From NCBI RefSeq assembly GCF_029076845.1, contig NZ_JARESE010000033.1, forward strand, positions 1 through 64,000: 64,000 bases of DNA. Direction: 5' to 3'. The stretch's first letter is position 1, and each line of letters starts with the position of its first letter. Of this stretch, positions 8,883 through 17,463 are shown in pieces. Source of the DNA: Novosphingobium album (ex Liu et al. 2023). Its GTDB lineage: Bacteria > Pseudomonadota > Alphaproteobacteria > Sphingomonadales > Sphingomonadaceae. The translations under genes and the position numbers were made by a program. Under the pieces are notes generated by a model that was not told where the DNA came from, ran no database searches, and saw only the letters and a program-made list of their open reading frames with translations.

Positions 8883-11663
8883 ATGGTCGAGATTTTCACG
8901 GTGGGCGGCGGCGATTACCTGGTCAATGTCTTTCAAGCGGTCGCGGCCTGGACGGGGAATGGCGGCTACAAGAGCCTCCTGCAGGTCGTGATGGTCATGG
9001 GGCTTGGCCTTTCCGCCATCACGCTGGCGTTCAATCAGGACTGGCGGGCCTGGATCAACTGGTTCCTGGGCGCCACGCTGATCTATTCGTGCCTGATGGT
9101 GCCGCGGCTCGATGTCCATGTGACCGACCGGCTCAACCCCGGCCTCGCTCCCGCCAATGTCAGCAACGTGCCGCTGGGGCTTGCGCTCATGGCTAGCTTC
9201 ACCAGCCAGGTCGGCGACTACCTGACCGGCTCGGCCGAGGTGGTGTTCGCCCTGCCGGGCGATCTCAACTACTCGAAGAACGGCATGATCTACGGCGCCA
9301 GGCTCTACGATGCCACGCGGTCCTTGCGCATTTCCGACCCGGAATTTGCCGCCAACCTCGACGAGCATTTCCGGCAATGCGTCTTCTACGATGTGCTGCT
9401 CGGCCGCTATTCGATGAAGCAGCTCGCCGAATCCAACGACATATGGGCAACGATCGCTCCGGGCAGTCAGGCCCGGGCGCAGCGCTTCCTGACCCGCGAT
9501 ACGACGTCCGGCCAGGTAACCTCGAATATCGTGACCTGCCGGGAAGGCTATGATGCGCTGAACAATCAGTGGGCGGGCCTTGTCGACGACATGGGAACCG
9601 TTTTCGGCCGCCAGCTCTATCCCAACCAGACGGCGGCGCTCGCCAAGGCCAAGCTGTTCGCCGACCTGCCGGTGGCCTACCAATATCTGAGCGGCGTCTC
9701 GGCCAATGCGACCGAAATCTTCAAACAGACCCTGACGATCAACGCGATGAGCCAGGCGATGCATTCGATGGCCGGCGGCAGCGGGGCGTCGAGTGTCGAC
9801 GTCTATTCCCAGACGCGCGCGGACATCCAGACCGAGCGCACCTATAGCTCGATCGCCAGCAACGCGATGAAGTGGGTACCGCTGCTCAACGTCGTGCTGA
9901 CCGTGCTCTTCTACGCGCTGTTTCCGGTCCTGTTCCCGCTGTTCCTGATGCCCAAGACAGGGCCACTGGCATTGAAGGGCTATGTGACGGGTTTTTTCTA
10001 CCTGGCGGCGTGGGGACCGCTGTTCGTCATCCTGCACATGATGCTGATGTCCAAGGGCGCGGCGGACATGAGCGCGGTGGCCGGCGAAAACGGTCTCAGC
10101 CTCGCAAGCTTTACCGGCATGGCCGATGTGAACAGCGATATCGGGCTGCTGGCGGGCTATCTTATCGCCTCGGTCCCGTTTCTGGCGGGCGGCGTCGCCA
10201 AGGGCGCCATGGCAATTTCGCACCACGCCACGAGCTACCTCAACCCGAGCCAGAATGCCGCCGAGGAAGCGGCGCGCGAGGCCAGCACGGGCAACGTCTC
10301 GCTGGGCAATACCAGCTTCGAGAATTCGAGCGTCCTTGCGCGGCAGTTCGCGCAAGGGACGATCGCGCCCAGCTTCACCTCTGGTGCGGCCCAGAACCGG
10401 ACATTCAGCGACACGGGGGCGATGACAACCAGCTTTCCCGAAGCCAGCTACGATCAGCTTCCCAACTCCAGCTATCCCTTTACTCCAAGCCTCGGGCAGG
10501 AGTTCACCTCGCGCCTGTCGACGATGGCATCGCAGGCCCGCTCGAACAGCGAAGGCTATGCCAACATCGCCACCCAATCGACCGCCAGCGCGGTCACAAG
10601 GTTCCGCGAGCTGCGCAGCCAATTCAGCCGCGGGTCGAACCTCGAGAGCGCCGCCGGATCCTCCAACTCCGACAGTATCCAGACCGCGTTCAACGAGGTT
10701 GACCAGGCATCGACCAACCTGCAGCGTCAGTTCGGTCTTTCGCGAAGAGCGGCGGATGACATCTCCACTGCATGGTTTCTCGGCGGGGAAGCTGGGGCCA
10801 GCGCGGGCGTAACCAACGGGATCGCATCAGCCAAAGTCGGCATCAAGGGCGGCGGGAACCGGACATGGACCGACAGCGATATCGGCATTGCTTCCGAAGA
10901 CCGTTCGCGCATATTCGGCAGTCTCTCGCAGACATCCGACACGCGCAACTGGTCGAACACGCGCGATGGATTCGTCCGCACCGTGACCACGTCTTCGAGT
11001 TCCTCGATTTCGTCGCTGGCGAGCGGCATGAATGCCTCGCTCACCGAAGCGCAGACCTATAGCCGGGAGGCGCGCCGCGCCGAGGAGCTCGCCAGCCGAC
11101 TCGAGAGCCAGGCGTCCTTTTTGAGCAGCGGCACTGCTGCTGGCTCGCTCAACCTCTCGCAGGCGTATCGCGACTGGGGCATTGTCGAGATCGAGCGCAA
11201 TCGCGATTTCTACGGCTCGGTGCGTTTCGACGACATGAGCTTCCAGTTGAGCAGCCAAGGTCGGGCGCTCCAGGCAAAGTTCGTCGCAAGCTATGGAGAT
11301 GTGCTGCGCGGTGAGATCGAGGATCAACTGGTTCTTGCCGGTGTCGCTCCGGTCAGCAGGCCGAGCACGCTGCCAATCAGGTCGGAACTCCCGGCCCTGC
11401 CAGGAGGCGTTTTCAACGGGCCGCCCATGGATGCATCCCCGGTTGACGATCGCGCCGATTTGCACGGCGAGGTTCGGGCCGCGCAGGCGCAGGGACGCGC
11501 GACAATCGAAAACGAGCGAGCGCAGCTCCAACGGTTTACGAGCGGTGCTCGCGGCGCGAGCGCGCAAGGCGCCGACGAAGTGAAGCAATGGAAATCCCCG
11601 CATTCCGATCGCGCGCGCCATGGGCCGGCACGGCCGCGGGGACGGCCGCGCCCAAAGAAGTAG
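8883..11663 (+). CDS. traG: TraG, mating-pair stabilisation / entry-exclusion target
   Basis: A 926-aa inner-membrane protein with the TraG_N region. Residues 1-30 contain EIFTVGGGDYLVNVFQAVAAWTG (shown in part), followed by membrane segments near residues 35-50, 56-74, 340-365, 372-392 and 420-440. Residues 460-926 form a long periplasmic or exported Ser/Gln-rich C-terminal domain with predicted coiled-coil character. F TraG works in pilus assembly and, through its C-terminal part, in mating-pair stabilisation and as the target of TraS exclusion. Here it is the last gene of the operon. No TraS-like gene follows that I recognise. Confidence 0.9.
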   Translation: MVEIFTVGGGDYLVNVFQAVAAWTGNGGYKSLLQVVMVMGLGLSAITLAFNQDWRAWINWFLGATLIYSCLMVPRLDVHVTDRLNPGLAPANVSNVPLGLALMASFTSQVGDYLTGSAEVVFALPGDLNYSKNGMIYGARLYDATRSLRISDPEFAANLDEHFRQCVFYDVLLGRYSMKQLAESNDIWATIAPGSQARAQRFLTRDTTSGQVTSNIVTCREGYDALNNQWAGLVDDMGTVFGRQLYPNQTAALAKAKLFADLPVAYQYLSGVSANATEIFKQTLTINAMSQAMHSMAGGSGASSVDVYSQTRADIQTERTYSSIASNAMKWVPLLNVVLTVLFYALFPVLFPLFLMPKTGPLALKGYVTGFFYLAAWGPLFVILHMMLMSKGAADMSAVAGENGLSLASFTGMADVNSDIGLLAGYLIASVPFLAGGVAKGAMAISHHATSYLNPSQNAAEEAAREASTGNVSLGNTSFENSSVLARQFAQGTIAPSFTSGAAQNRTFSDTGAMTTSFPEASYDQLPNSSYPFTPSLGQEFTSRLSTMASQARSNSEGYANIATQSTASAVTRFRELRSQFSRGSNLESAAGSSNSDSIQTAFNEVDQASTNLQRQFGLSRRAADDISTAWFLGGEAGASAGVTNGIASAKVGIKGGGNRTWTDSDIGIASEDRSRIFGSLSQTSDTRNWSNTRDGFVRTVTTSSSSSISSLASGMNASLTEAQTYSREARRAEELASRLESQASFLSSGTAAGSLNLSQAYRDWGIVEIERNRDFYGSVRFDDMSFQLSSQGRALQAKFVASYGDVLRGEIEDQLVLAGVAPVSRPSTLPIRSELPALPGGVFNGPPMDASPVDDRADLHGEVRAAQAQGRATIENERAQLQRFTSGARGASAQGADEVKQWKSPHSDRARHGPARPRGRPRPKK

Positions 11664-11740
11664 GGCCCGGGACAACATGCCGCATGCCCCTGCAACCGAT
11701 TTTCGTGGACTAACTTCGCGCATGGTCTAGTTCTGCCGCG

Positions 11741-12085
11741 ATGCAGCATGCTTTGACGGAATTCCTTGCGTGGTACGGAGGGATCGTCGAGGCGTTCACC
11801 AACGCCGCGCCCGGCAAGGACAAGTTCGTACACTTGTGTGTTGGCATGGCGATCTGGATTGAAGCGGCGATATTTCTCGGCAAGCCGCTGAAGGCCTGGA
11901 CGCCGCTATTGATCGTCGCGCTGGCTGAATTTGGCAATGAAACGCTCGATCGACTGACCCACGGGAGCTGGCGATGGACTGACACATTGGGAGACATTTA
12001 CGCGACACTTTTCTGGCCGACCCTGCTGATGGGATTACTGCGGGCGGCGCCGTTCCTTGCCAATTCCCCCACCGACAAGTCCTAG
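11741..12085 (+). CDS. small VanZ-like/unknown membrane protein
   Basis: A 114-aa protein read from the ATG at 11741. It has two or three hydrophobic helices (VHLCVGMAIWIEAAIFLG, TPLLIVALAEFGNETLD, TLGDIYATLFWPTLLMGLL). The arrangement DKFVHLCVGM ... EFGNETLDR ... TDTLGDIYATLFWP resembles small VanZ-like or phage-type membrane proteins with an LGD motif, but I cannot name it. It stands 77 bases after traG on the same strand, so it may be transcribed with the conjugation operon. No RBS is striking. Confidence 0.55.
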   Translation: MQHALTEFLAWYGGIVEAFTNAAPGKDKFVHLCVGMAIWIEAAIFLGKPLKAWTPLLIVALAEFGNETLDRLTHGSWRWTDTLGDIYATLFWPTLLMGLLRAAPFLANSPTDKS

Positions 12086-12165
12086 GCGAGCCTAGCAGCC
12101 ACGCGCGCGGCCAGATGCCCCGGCCGGCGCGCCTATGGGCTCAACTTGCGCACAGGCCTGGGAGG

Positions 12166-12252
12166 CTATGATAAAAACAGATCGACGATCAATCGCCCCA
12201 CGAGCGCCAGCATCAAGATGGCGATGATCGCGGCTTCGAGACGTAGGGCCAT
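12166..12252 (-). CDS. possible 28-aa single-helix membrane peptide
   Basis: A short ORF read from the ATG at 12252 to the TAG at 12166-12168 encodes a 28-residue peptide, MALRLEAAIIAILMLALV followed by GRLIVDLFLS. It is almost entirely one transmembrane helix with a charged start. It sits alone in the 12.1-12.37 kb intergenic stretch. There is no clear RBS, so it may not be expressed. Confidence 0.3.
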   Translation of the reverse strand: MALRLEAAIIAILMLALVGRLIVDLFLS

Positions 12253-12373
12253 GATGGTGTCATAGGGTAGTCAAGCAGCGCTGGCGAGGCATGATCGATG
12301 TTCTTCCATCCGGTACGCCATTTGGTCGGCGACTTATAAGAAAACGGTAAGCCGTGGCCTCTAGGCTTGCCCC

Positions 12374-13078
12374 ATGAGATTCGTACTGGCCTTACTGGCT
12401 TTTCTGATCCCCTTTGGTGCGCAGGCCCAGATCATCTCGGGCAAGGCGATTGCGGTGGATGGCGATTCGCTCGAAATGTCCGGCGCGCGAATTCGCTTGT
12501 TCGGCATTGACGCCCCCGAGAAAGGCCAGACCTGTCGCCGCGATGGTGCGGATTGGTCCTGCGGCAAAGATGCGGCCGATCTCCTGGCATCGCTCGTCGA
12601 CGGGCTAGAGATCACATGTGAGCGCAAGGCGACCGATACCTTTTCGCGCATTGTCGCGGTATGCGTGGCGGAAGGTGTCGATCTTGGAAGGGTCATGATC
12701 GAGGCGGGCTTTGCTGTCGCTTTGCCGCAGTTCAGCGACCTCTATGTTCCGGCCGAAAGTCGCGCGCGGTCCCTGCATCTTGGTATCTGGAACGCCGAGT
12801 TTCAAATGCCTTCCGACTACCGGGCGGCGCATCGAGACCAGAAGCGTTCGCGCGATGGCACGGCCATTCCCTCGCGTCGTCCCAGTGCGGCCGGCGTGGC
12901 GAGCGCGGCCCAGCCCGATTCCGGCGGCTGTGTCATCAAGGGCAACCGCAATCGAAAAGGCGAGTGGATCTACCACCTGCCGGGGATGCCGTACTACGAC
13001 GGTACCCGGCCCGAAGAGATCTTCCGTACCGAAGCGCAGGCACGCGCGGCGGGCTATCGCCGCGCTCTTACCCGTTAG
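12374..13078 (+). CDS. secreted thermonuclease-like (SNase) protein
   Basis: A 234-aa protein with a signal peptide (FVLALLAFLIPFGAQA, cut before QIIS) and a staphylococcal-nuclease fold. AIAVDGDSLEMSGARIRLFGIDAPEKGQ (in part) holds the Asp and Arg site residues, and the KATDTFSRIVAVCVAEGVDLGRVMIEAGFA region follows. The C-terminal part (residues about 178-230: CVIKGNRNRKGEWIYHLPG, then YYDGTRPEEIFRTEAQARAAGYRRA) is the tail often fused to these domains in alphaproteobacteria. Predicted role: Ca-dependent secreted or periplasmic nuclease. It is common next to conjugation regions in sphingomonads, but the functional link is not shown. Confidence 0.85.
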   Translation: MRFVLALLAFLIPFGAQAQIISGKAIAVDGDSLEMSGARIRLFGIDAPEKGQTCRRDGADWSCGKDAADLLASLVDGLEITCERKATDTFSRIVAVCVAEGVDLGRVMIEAGFAVALPQFSDLYVPAESRARSLHLGIWNAEFQMPSDYRAAHRDQKRSRDGTAIPSRRPSAAGVASAAQPDSGGCVIKGNRNRKGEWIYHLPGMPYYDGTRPEEIFRTEAQARAAGYRRALTR

Positions 13079-13223
13079 CCCTGAGTGCGTGCCAGTGGAT
13101 CACTCGGCGGGCGTTCGATGGACGATAGGTGAATAGGAGTTGTCGAACCTCTGGCTTTCTCTCGATGTCGCCGGTGCGCTTCGACAAGTCGATCTCGGAA
13201 GATCAGAAGATAATGTCGTAGAT

Positions 13224-13454
13224 CTACTGCGCACGCCTGCGCGCATCTTCGACAATCCGGAACTGGTTGCGAGTTGAGCCAGGGTATTCTGGTTGGTCGC
13301 TAATATCGATGGAGTCTTCGAATTCGGCAATAACGGCGTTGTTCCGCTGAATCCGATATCTGACGCGATAGGGTTTCCTCTCTGGAAGAAATCCATAGCT
13401 GATCGTCACGACAATAGTCGCAGCGTCAGCACATCGGGGGCTCGAACCTGTCAC
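13224..13454 (-). CDS. hypothetical protein (76 aa)
   Basis: A 76-aa ORF with a GTG start at 13454 that overlaps the stop of the upstream ORF (GTGA). The sequence, with stretches such as ATIVVTISYGFLPERKPYRV and NAVIAEFEDSIDISDQPEYP, has a normal amino-acid mix. It could be a small beta-rich protein. No family was recognised. The coupled start is the main support. Confidence 0.4.
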   Translation of the reverse strand: MTGSSPRCADAATIVVTISYGFLPERKPYRVRYRIQRNNAVIAEFEDSIDISDQPEYPGSTRNQFRIVEDARRRAQ

Positions 13455-13780
13455 GAACAGTGCTTCCCCCCTTGTGTGTACAATTTGCGCCCTTTTTTGT
13501 GAGCAAGAGACGTCAACTCTCCAGAAGCCGCCATCGTAATGCCGTTGCCGGCTCTTTCCGCGAAGACCTTGTCATCGGCTGGAACTGTTGGGTTCCATAG
13601 TCCTGGCGCGACCTCGCCCACTGTGCAAACCCATTGGTCCTCGCTTGCCCATACGACAGCGTCGTTCGCCAGCGCGTAAACGGTTGTCGTCTCACCGAGG
13701 ATGCAAAGCCCAAGACTTGCGATCGACCAAAGACGAGAGAAGCCACCTGTCAGACGCGGCGCGAGAAGCGGAACGGTCAT
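13451..13780 (-). CDS. hypothetical protein with N-terminal signal/anchor (109 aa)
   Basis: A 109-aa ORF with an N-terminal hydrophobic stretch (LWSIASLGLCILGETTTVYALA) that could be a signal peptide. A short domain rich in Trp and Val follows (DAVVWASEDQWVCTVGEVAPG). No family was recognised. It overlaps the next ORF by 4 bases, which suggests a two-gene unit. Both may be remnants, since the surrounding 13.1-14.1 kb has low coding density. Confidence 0.4.
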   Translation of the reverse strand: MTVPLLAPRLTGGFSRLWSIASLGLCILGETTTVYALANDAVVWASEDQWVCTVGEVAPGLWNPTVPADDKVFAERAGNGITMAASGELTSLAHKKGRKLYTQGGKHCS

Positions 13781-14097
13781 GGGAGGAACTCCTTGCAGTC
13801 CCTCGGGCGGGTCACGGTAGGAATGATCTCCTCAACATCCGACGAGCCGGAAGCGATTGGCGAGTGAGGGCAAGCGGGACGTGAGCGACACCAAGTCGAA
13901 CCGGCCTGACAAGGGACCGCGTCGCCCGCACTGCAAAGCCATTCCACTGAAACACTACGGCAGCAGCGGCTTGGGCCACCTATAAAGCTCGATCGCGAAC
14001 GCTTGGCATGCATCGCCGAGCGGCATCTTCATCGGATATTGGCCAAGGGTAACTTCATGGCTGCCTCGTGGCTGGAAGCTCATGAGCACTTCGCTTG
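13781..14097. other. stretch without recognisable gene
   Basis: About 317 bases with no ORF that looks protein-like and no obvious terminator or repeat. It may hold the promoter of the 109-aa ORF on the minus strand. Confidence 0.4.
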
Positions 14098-14289
14098 CTA
14101 CATGCCGCCCAGGATCGCCTCTACCTCGTTCGCGGAGAGCTCGCAGTGTGTTATCCCTCGTTCCGATTTAACGAGGATGTCGATGGCCCATTGAACATGA
14201 CCGGCCGCGATCATTTCCCCTTGGTCCACCAGCTCTTTCAGCGCCTGTTCCATCAAGTTAACGGTCGCTTCCTTGGGATGATGCTCCAT
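14098..14289 (-). CDS. small hypothetical protein (63 aa)
   Basis: A 63-aa ORF starting MEHHPKEATVNLMEQALKEL, continuing with GEMIAAGHVQWAIDILVKSE and ending in ELSANEVEAILGGM. The composition is that of a real soluble helical protein, rich in Glu, Ala, Leu and His. I recognise no family. It stands alone between low-coding stretches. Confidence 0.5.
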   Translation of the reverse strand: MEHHPKEATVNLMEQALKELVDQGEMIAAGHVQWAIDILVKSERGITHCELSANEVEAILGGM

Positions 14290-14706
14290 TGCTTCCTCCG
14301 CATGAGCTGTTGTCGCTGCTTCAAAGGTGCTTGCCGGGATCTCTTGCGGATGTGAAATCGCAAGCCCGCTCGGGGTAGTGTTATATCGGTTGCCTTGAAC
14401 TCGCTGTGTTCTTCGGTGACCGATTTTTACCCTGGACCGAGCGTTTCAACAAGATGATGGGCACAGGAAGAAAGTCGGCCTGGGATGACAACCCACGCGC
14501 CAACCAGCTATGAGATTTTTGAAATCCGACTTTTCGCGAGACATCGCCGCCTTGCGACACGAGCCTGTGTATTCGACAACGAGGGAATGAAGCGCGAATT
14601 GGCCAACACGAGATACGATCGGGTCTGTCCTGCTCGCGACGGGCGCATGACCTGCCCGGAGCCGACGTTCCATGGTCTGCGATCGACCCTGCCGCGATGA
14701 AGCGCC
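14290..14706. other. intergenic stretch before the LuxR-type gene
   Basis: About 417 bases. A 71-aa ORF on + (14485-14700) and longer shadow ORFs on - occur, but none shows a domain or a convincing start. The stretch probably contains the promoter for the regulator at 14707. Confidence 0.35.
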
Positions 14707-15180
14707 ATGTCGATTGATGCCGCGAAGCGACTGGAACGTCTGTCGCCCCGTCAGCAGCAGTGCCTGAGACTGGTTTACGAACGTCGTACCTCAAAGGAGA
14801 TTGCTCTGGAGCTCGGCCTCGGGACGGGCACTGTCGATGCCTATCTCAAGGAAGCGATCGCGGTGCTCGGCGCACGAAATCGCCGGCATGCCGCGGAACT
14901 CCTGCATGCCCATGACGAGAAGACCTGCTCCCCCGGTAAATTGGGGGCCGAAACACTGGGGGTCGGCACATCGGGCGATGGGGAGGCAGAACGATTTCAG
15001 GACGGGCGGTCTTCAAACTGGACAAGCCTGCTTCCCTATCGTCCGCACGGAGCAAACGGCAATGACCTCAAACCTCTCTATCGCGTCTTCTGGATCGGCC
15101 AGATCGGTATCGCCTGCGCCACCGGCTTTGGCATGCTCGTCGTCGGGCTCGAGGTTCTCTCGCGACTCATCGGAAAATGA
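14707..15180 (+). CDS. LuxR-type helix-turn-helix protein with C-terminal membrane segment
   Basis: A 157-aa protein. Residues 6-65 are a LuxR/GerE-type HTH (LERLSPRQQQCLRLVYERRT, SKEIALELGLGTGTVDAYLKEAI). The C-terminal end (GQIGIACATGFGMLVVGLEVLSRLI) is a single membrane helix. There is no receiver or autoinducer domain. It may be a membrane-tethered DNA-binding regulator. It overlaps the next ORF (15062). Together with the following three genes it makes a same-strand group ending in a MarR-type regulator. Confidence 0.75.
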   Translation: MSIDAAKRLERLSPRQQQCLRLVYERRTSKEIALELGLGTGTVDAYLKEAIAVLGARNRRHAAELLHAHDEKTCSPGKLGAETLGVGTSGDGEAERFQDGRSSNWTSLLPYRPHGANGNDLKPLYRVFWIGQIGIACATGFGMLVVGLEVLSRLIGK

Positions 15181-15526
15181 GCTGTCGAGCGCGACCCCGG
15201 TCGATCTGCTCGTCGAGGAACTGCACGCTTACGAAAAGCTGTTGCAAGCACTTTACGCCAAGGGCGGAGAACTCGCGACGGCCGCGGTCGCTGCCCAGAC
15301 ACAGAAGAACATCTCGCCCGTCGCCGGTCACCAGATCCTGTCGTCCATCAGCAGCGCGCAAATGATGGTATCCTCGGCTCTCGGCCACATGGCGGACGGT
15401 CATCGCCAACTTGAGGCGCTCGGGCGCAGACTGGGCATCGATGTCTCCTCTTTCGGCGACGTCCTCAAGCCCCCGCAAAGCGTCGTCGTTCCGGCCGTCC
15501 TGGAACCGGCGGCGCGGCGGGCTTAG
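15062..15526 (+). CDS. hypothetical protein, helical
   Basis: A 154-aa protein if read from the ATG at 15062. Its first 40 codons overlap the LuxR-type gene and are Ser-rich, so the true start may be later, near codons for VDLLVEELHAYEKLLQALYAK. The rest is helical (LATAAVAAQTQKNISPVAGH, QILSSISSAQMMVSSALGHM). I recognise no family. The layout suggests coupling to the upstream regulator. Confidence 0.5.
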   Translation: MTSNLSIASSGSARSVSPAPPALACSSSGSRFSRDSSENELSSATPVDLLVEELHAYEKLLQALYAKGGELATAAVAAQTQKNISPVAGHQILSSISSAQMMVSSALGHMADGHRQLEALGRRLGIDVSSFGDVLKPPQSVVVPAVLEPAARRA

Positions 15527-15548
15527 AGACGATAAGTGATCCATCATC

Positions 15549-16088
15549 TTGGTCGGGATTGTTCTCTTCGTCGTCTTGATGCTTGCCGTGTCGGGCTATG
15601 CTGGCTGGCAAGGCGGCGTACCGGAACGCGTGGCGGCGGCATCGATGTGCATTGCCATGGTGGCAACCGCGAGCACCAACATCGATGCCGCCCTCGCGTT
15701 TGCCCAGGTGCAATGGGCACTGCTGTGGATCGATGTCGGACTACTTGTCGCCCTCACTCTAATCGCGATCTTTGCCGACCGGTTCTGGCCGCTTTGGTTG
15801 GCTGGAATGCAATTGGTCGCGGTTGCGGCTCATGGCGCCAGGGGCTACGATGCCGCGATTGTACCGCTCGCCTACTGGTGGTTGATCGGCAAGACCTCGT
15901 ATCCGATGGTCGCCTTGCTTTGGTTGGGCGTCCGACGGCACCGTCAGCGGCGGCGGCTGGCTATGCCGGAATATTCCTGGTCGTTTCAAAGATGGCGCAT
16001 TCATGACTCATCTCGGTGTGCCAGCCAAGCCGGACGAAGAGACGCTCGCGCGCCTGGGCCAGATCGCCTACAAGCTGAGAAGGCTTAG
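15549..16088 (+). CDS. multi-pass membrane protein (hypothetical)
   Basis: Up to 179 aa from a TTG at 15549, the first possible start after an in-frame TGA. It has four likely membrane helices: IVLFVVLMLAVSGYAGW, RVAAASMCIAMVATA, LLWIDVGLLVALTLIAIFA and LWLAGMQLVAVAAH, and a possible fifth in IVPLAYWWLIG. The last 30 codons overlap the MarR gene and look non-native, so the protein may end functionally around residue 150. The gene lies between the LuxR-type and MarR-type genes, and its function is unknown. Confidence 0.55.
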   Translation: MVGIVLFVVLMLAVSGYAGWQGGVPERVAAASMCIAMVATASTNIDAALAFAQVQWALLWIDVGLLVALTLIAIFADRFWPLWLAGMQLVAVAAHGARGYDAAIVPLAYWWLIGKTSYPMVALLWLGVRRHRQRRRLAMPEYSWSFQRWRIHDSSRCASQAGRRDARAPGPDRLQAEKA

Positions 16089-16413
16089 ATGTAAGCACCT
16101 TGCCAGCGTGAGCGAGACCTTTGCCGATCCGGCGTGGGACTTGCTGCTTGATCTGTATATCGCGTGGCATTCGGGCGCGAACACATCGGTGACGGCAGCA
16201 TGCGCCGCAGCCTACGTGCCGCAATCGACAGGACTGCGGTATCTGGACAAGCTGGTCGAGAGCGGCCTCGTGACGCGGTTGCGCCACCCGCGCGACAAGC
16301 GCACGTACAGCGTGGCGCTGACCAGTTCCGGGCTGGAGGCGATGAACAAGATTCTGGCTGAATTTGCCGACCTGATCATCGCCGCGGGTATCGTCAGGCG
16401 GAACGTCGAATAG
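16003..16413 (+). CDS. MarR-like winged-helix regulator
   Basis: A 136-aa protein. The winged-helix core is residues about 42-120: WDLLLDLYIAWHSGANTSVT, AACAAAYVPQSTGLRYLDKL (recognition helix), VESGLVTRLRHPRDKRTYSV (wing with the Asp-Lys-Arg turn), LTSSGLEAMNKI. This is MarR topology. It is the fourth gene of the same-strand group beginning with the LuxR-type regulator. It could act on this group or on the lasso locus downstream; neither is shown. Confidence 0.75.
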   Translation: MTHLGVPAKPDEETLARLGQIAYKLRRLRCKHLASVSETFADPAWDLLLDLYIAWHSGANTSVTAACAAAYVPQSTGLRYLDKLVESGLVTRLRHPRDKRTYSVALTSSGLEAMNKILAEFADLIIAAGIVRRNVE

Positions 16414-16593
16414 CGCAACGCGCTTGCAATCGGTCATTGCCGATGCCGCCTGGGCCAAGCCTTCGCTTGCCTATCGGGCGCGACGGAAGGCGGCGGTCCG
16501 GTTGGTCGATCGGCACCGGTGTTTCGAGCCGATCGCGGCGCCATGCCGTTTTTTGTGGAACCGATCGGCGGGATCCTCAGGCGGGAGCGACCG

Positions 16594-17181
16594 ATGACGG
16601 CAGATCATCGAACAAGCGAGCGGGTCTACGCCGCGCTCAAGTCCGATCTTCTTGATGGGATGCGGCGATCCGGCACTTTCAACATCAGCGCGCTCGCCGT
16701 GCATTATGAGACCAGCGCCACACCGGTGCGCGAAGCGCTATTGCGTCTGGTCGGCGAAGGCCTCGTCGACATGCCCGACAGGGGAGGCTTCGTCCCATGC
16801 ACGATCGATGTCGAACGCGCCCGCGACCTTTATGACATCAATCTGGCGCTGGCGCTTGCCATGCTGGCTCGCTGGGCACCCTCATCGCCGGAATGGCCAG
16901 GCACGCCGGTCAGCGACCTCAAGCCTCCGGCCGACCGCCTGTTTTTGGAACTTGCGCGTCATACGCAAAACCTGGAATTTGTCGCAATAATCGGCTCGCT
17001 TAACGACCGCATGCGGCCAATTCGCAAGGCGGAGGCCATCCAATTGTCTGGACTACGGCGTGAATTTGACGCCATCGAACAGTGTTTCCGGCAAGGAAAT
17101 TGTCGAGCGCTTCGCCGGACGATTGTTCAGTATCATTATCGCCGCTTGCGAAATGTCGAAAAAATTGTCGCTGCTATCTAA
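16594..17181 (+). CDS. GntR-family transcriptional regulator
   Basis: A 195-aa protein. The ATG at 16594 has a GGGAG ribosome site and starts the protein just before the HTH; an upstream in-frame start at 16519 is less likely. The N-terminal winged helix contains SERVYAALKSDLLDG, FNISALAVHYETSATPVREALLRLVGEG (shown in part) and LVDMPDRGGFVP, the GntR signature. The C-terminal helical part (residues 75-190) is FadR/FCD-like but short. It is the gene immediately upstream of the lasso precursor, and a dyad lies between them (17212-17236). Control of the lasso genes by this protein is inference from position. Confidence 0.82.
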   Translation: MTADHRTSERVYAALKSDLLDGMRRSGTFNISALAVHYETSATPVREALLRLVGEGLVDMPDRGGFVPCTIDVERARDLYDINLALALAMLARWAPSSPEWPGTPVSDLKPPADRLFLELARHTQNLEFVAIIGSLNDRMRPIRKAEAIQLSGLRREFDAIEQCFRQGNCRALRRTIVQYHYRRLRNVEKIVAAI

Positions 17182-17211
17182 GGCTCCGCGCAAACCAAGA
17201 TCCCGGGACAT

Positions 17212-17236
17212 ATATTGACGCATTTTGGTGTCATAT
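17212..17236. promoter_or_regulatory. dyad upstream of the lasso precursor (candidate operator)
   Basis: ATATTGAC (17212-17219) and GTCATAT (17230-17236) form an inverted repeat across a 10-base spacer. It lies 80-105 bases before the precursor ATG. TTGAC within the left arm could also be part of a -35 box. It is a candidate site for the adjacent GntR protein or for the sigma factor of this locus. Confidence 0.4.
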
Positions 17237-17315
17237 TTGCTTGGGTATATCATCAAGAGGAAGGATGATTCCGGAGGGTCGCGGCAACGCGGCTCAAACC
17301 CAAAGGAGCATACCG

Positions 17316-17453
17316 ATGAACCAAGACAGAGAGCACGACGAAGAGGACCTGATCGACCTCGGTGCCGTCACCAGCGAAACGCACGGCAACTTCGGAACCG
17401 TGCAACCGGATTCCCCGCAAAATCGGATTCAGCTCGGCGTTCTCGCCGACTGA
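17316..17453 (+). CDS. lasso peptide precursor (class II, 45 aa)
   Basis: A 45-aa precursor from the ATG at 17316 with AAAGGAG upstream. The leader is 23 residues (MNQDREHDEEDLIDLGAVTS then ETH). It has a Thr at position -2, the residue the leader-processing enzymes of this class need. The predicted core begins with Gly: ring GNFGTVQPD, in which Asp9 can form the isopeptide bond with Gly1, then tail SPQNRIQLGVLAD. A nine-residue Gly1-Asp9 ring and an LAD-like C-terminus recall the astexin group. There is no Cys, so the fold would be class II. The B and C genes follow at once. Ring and cleavage site are predictions from known rules. Confidence 0.9.
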   Translation: MNQDREHDEEDLIDLGAVTSETHGNFGTVQPDSPQNRIQLGVLAD

Positions 17454-17463
17454 GGCCGGGCCC

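Noticed and set aside
8850-10622. 590-aa ORF on the minus strand
   Set aside because: It lies wholly opposite traG/traH, has a His/Arg/Gly-rich composition and no domain; it is a shadow of a GC-rich gene.
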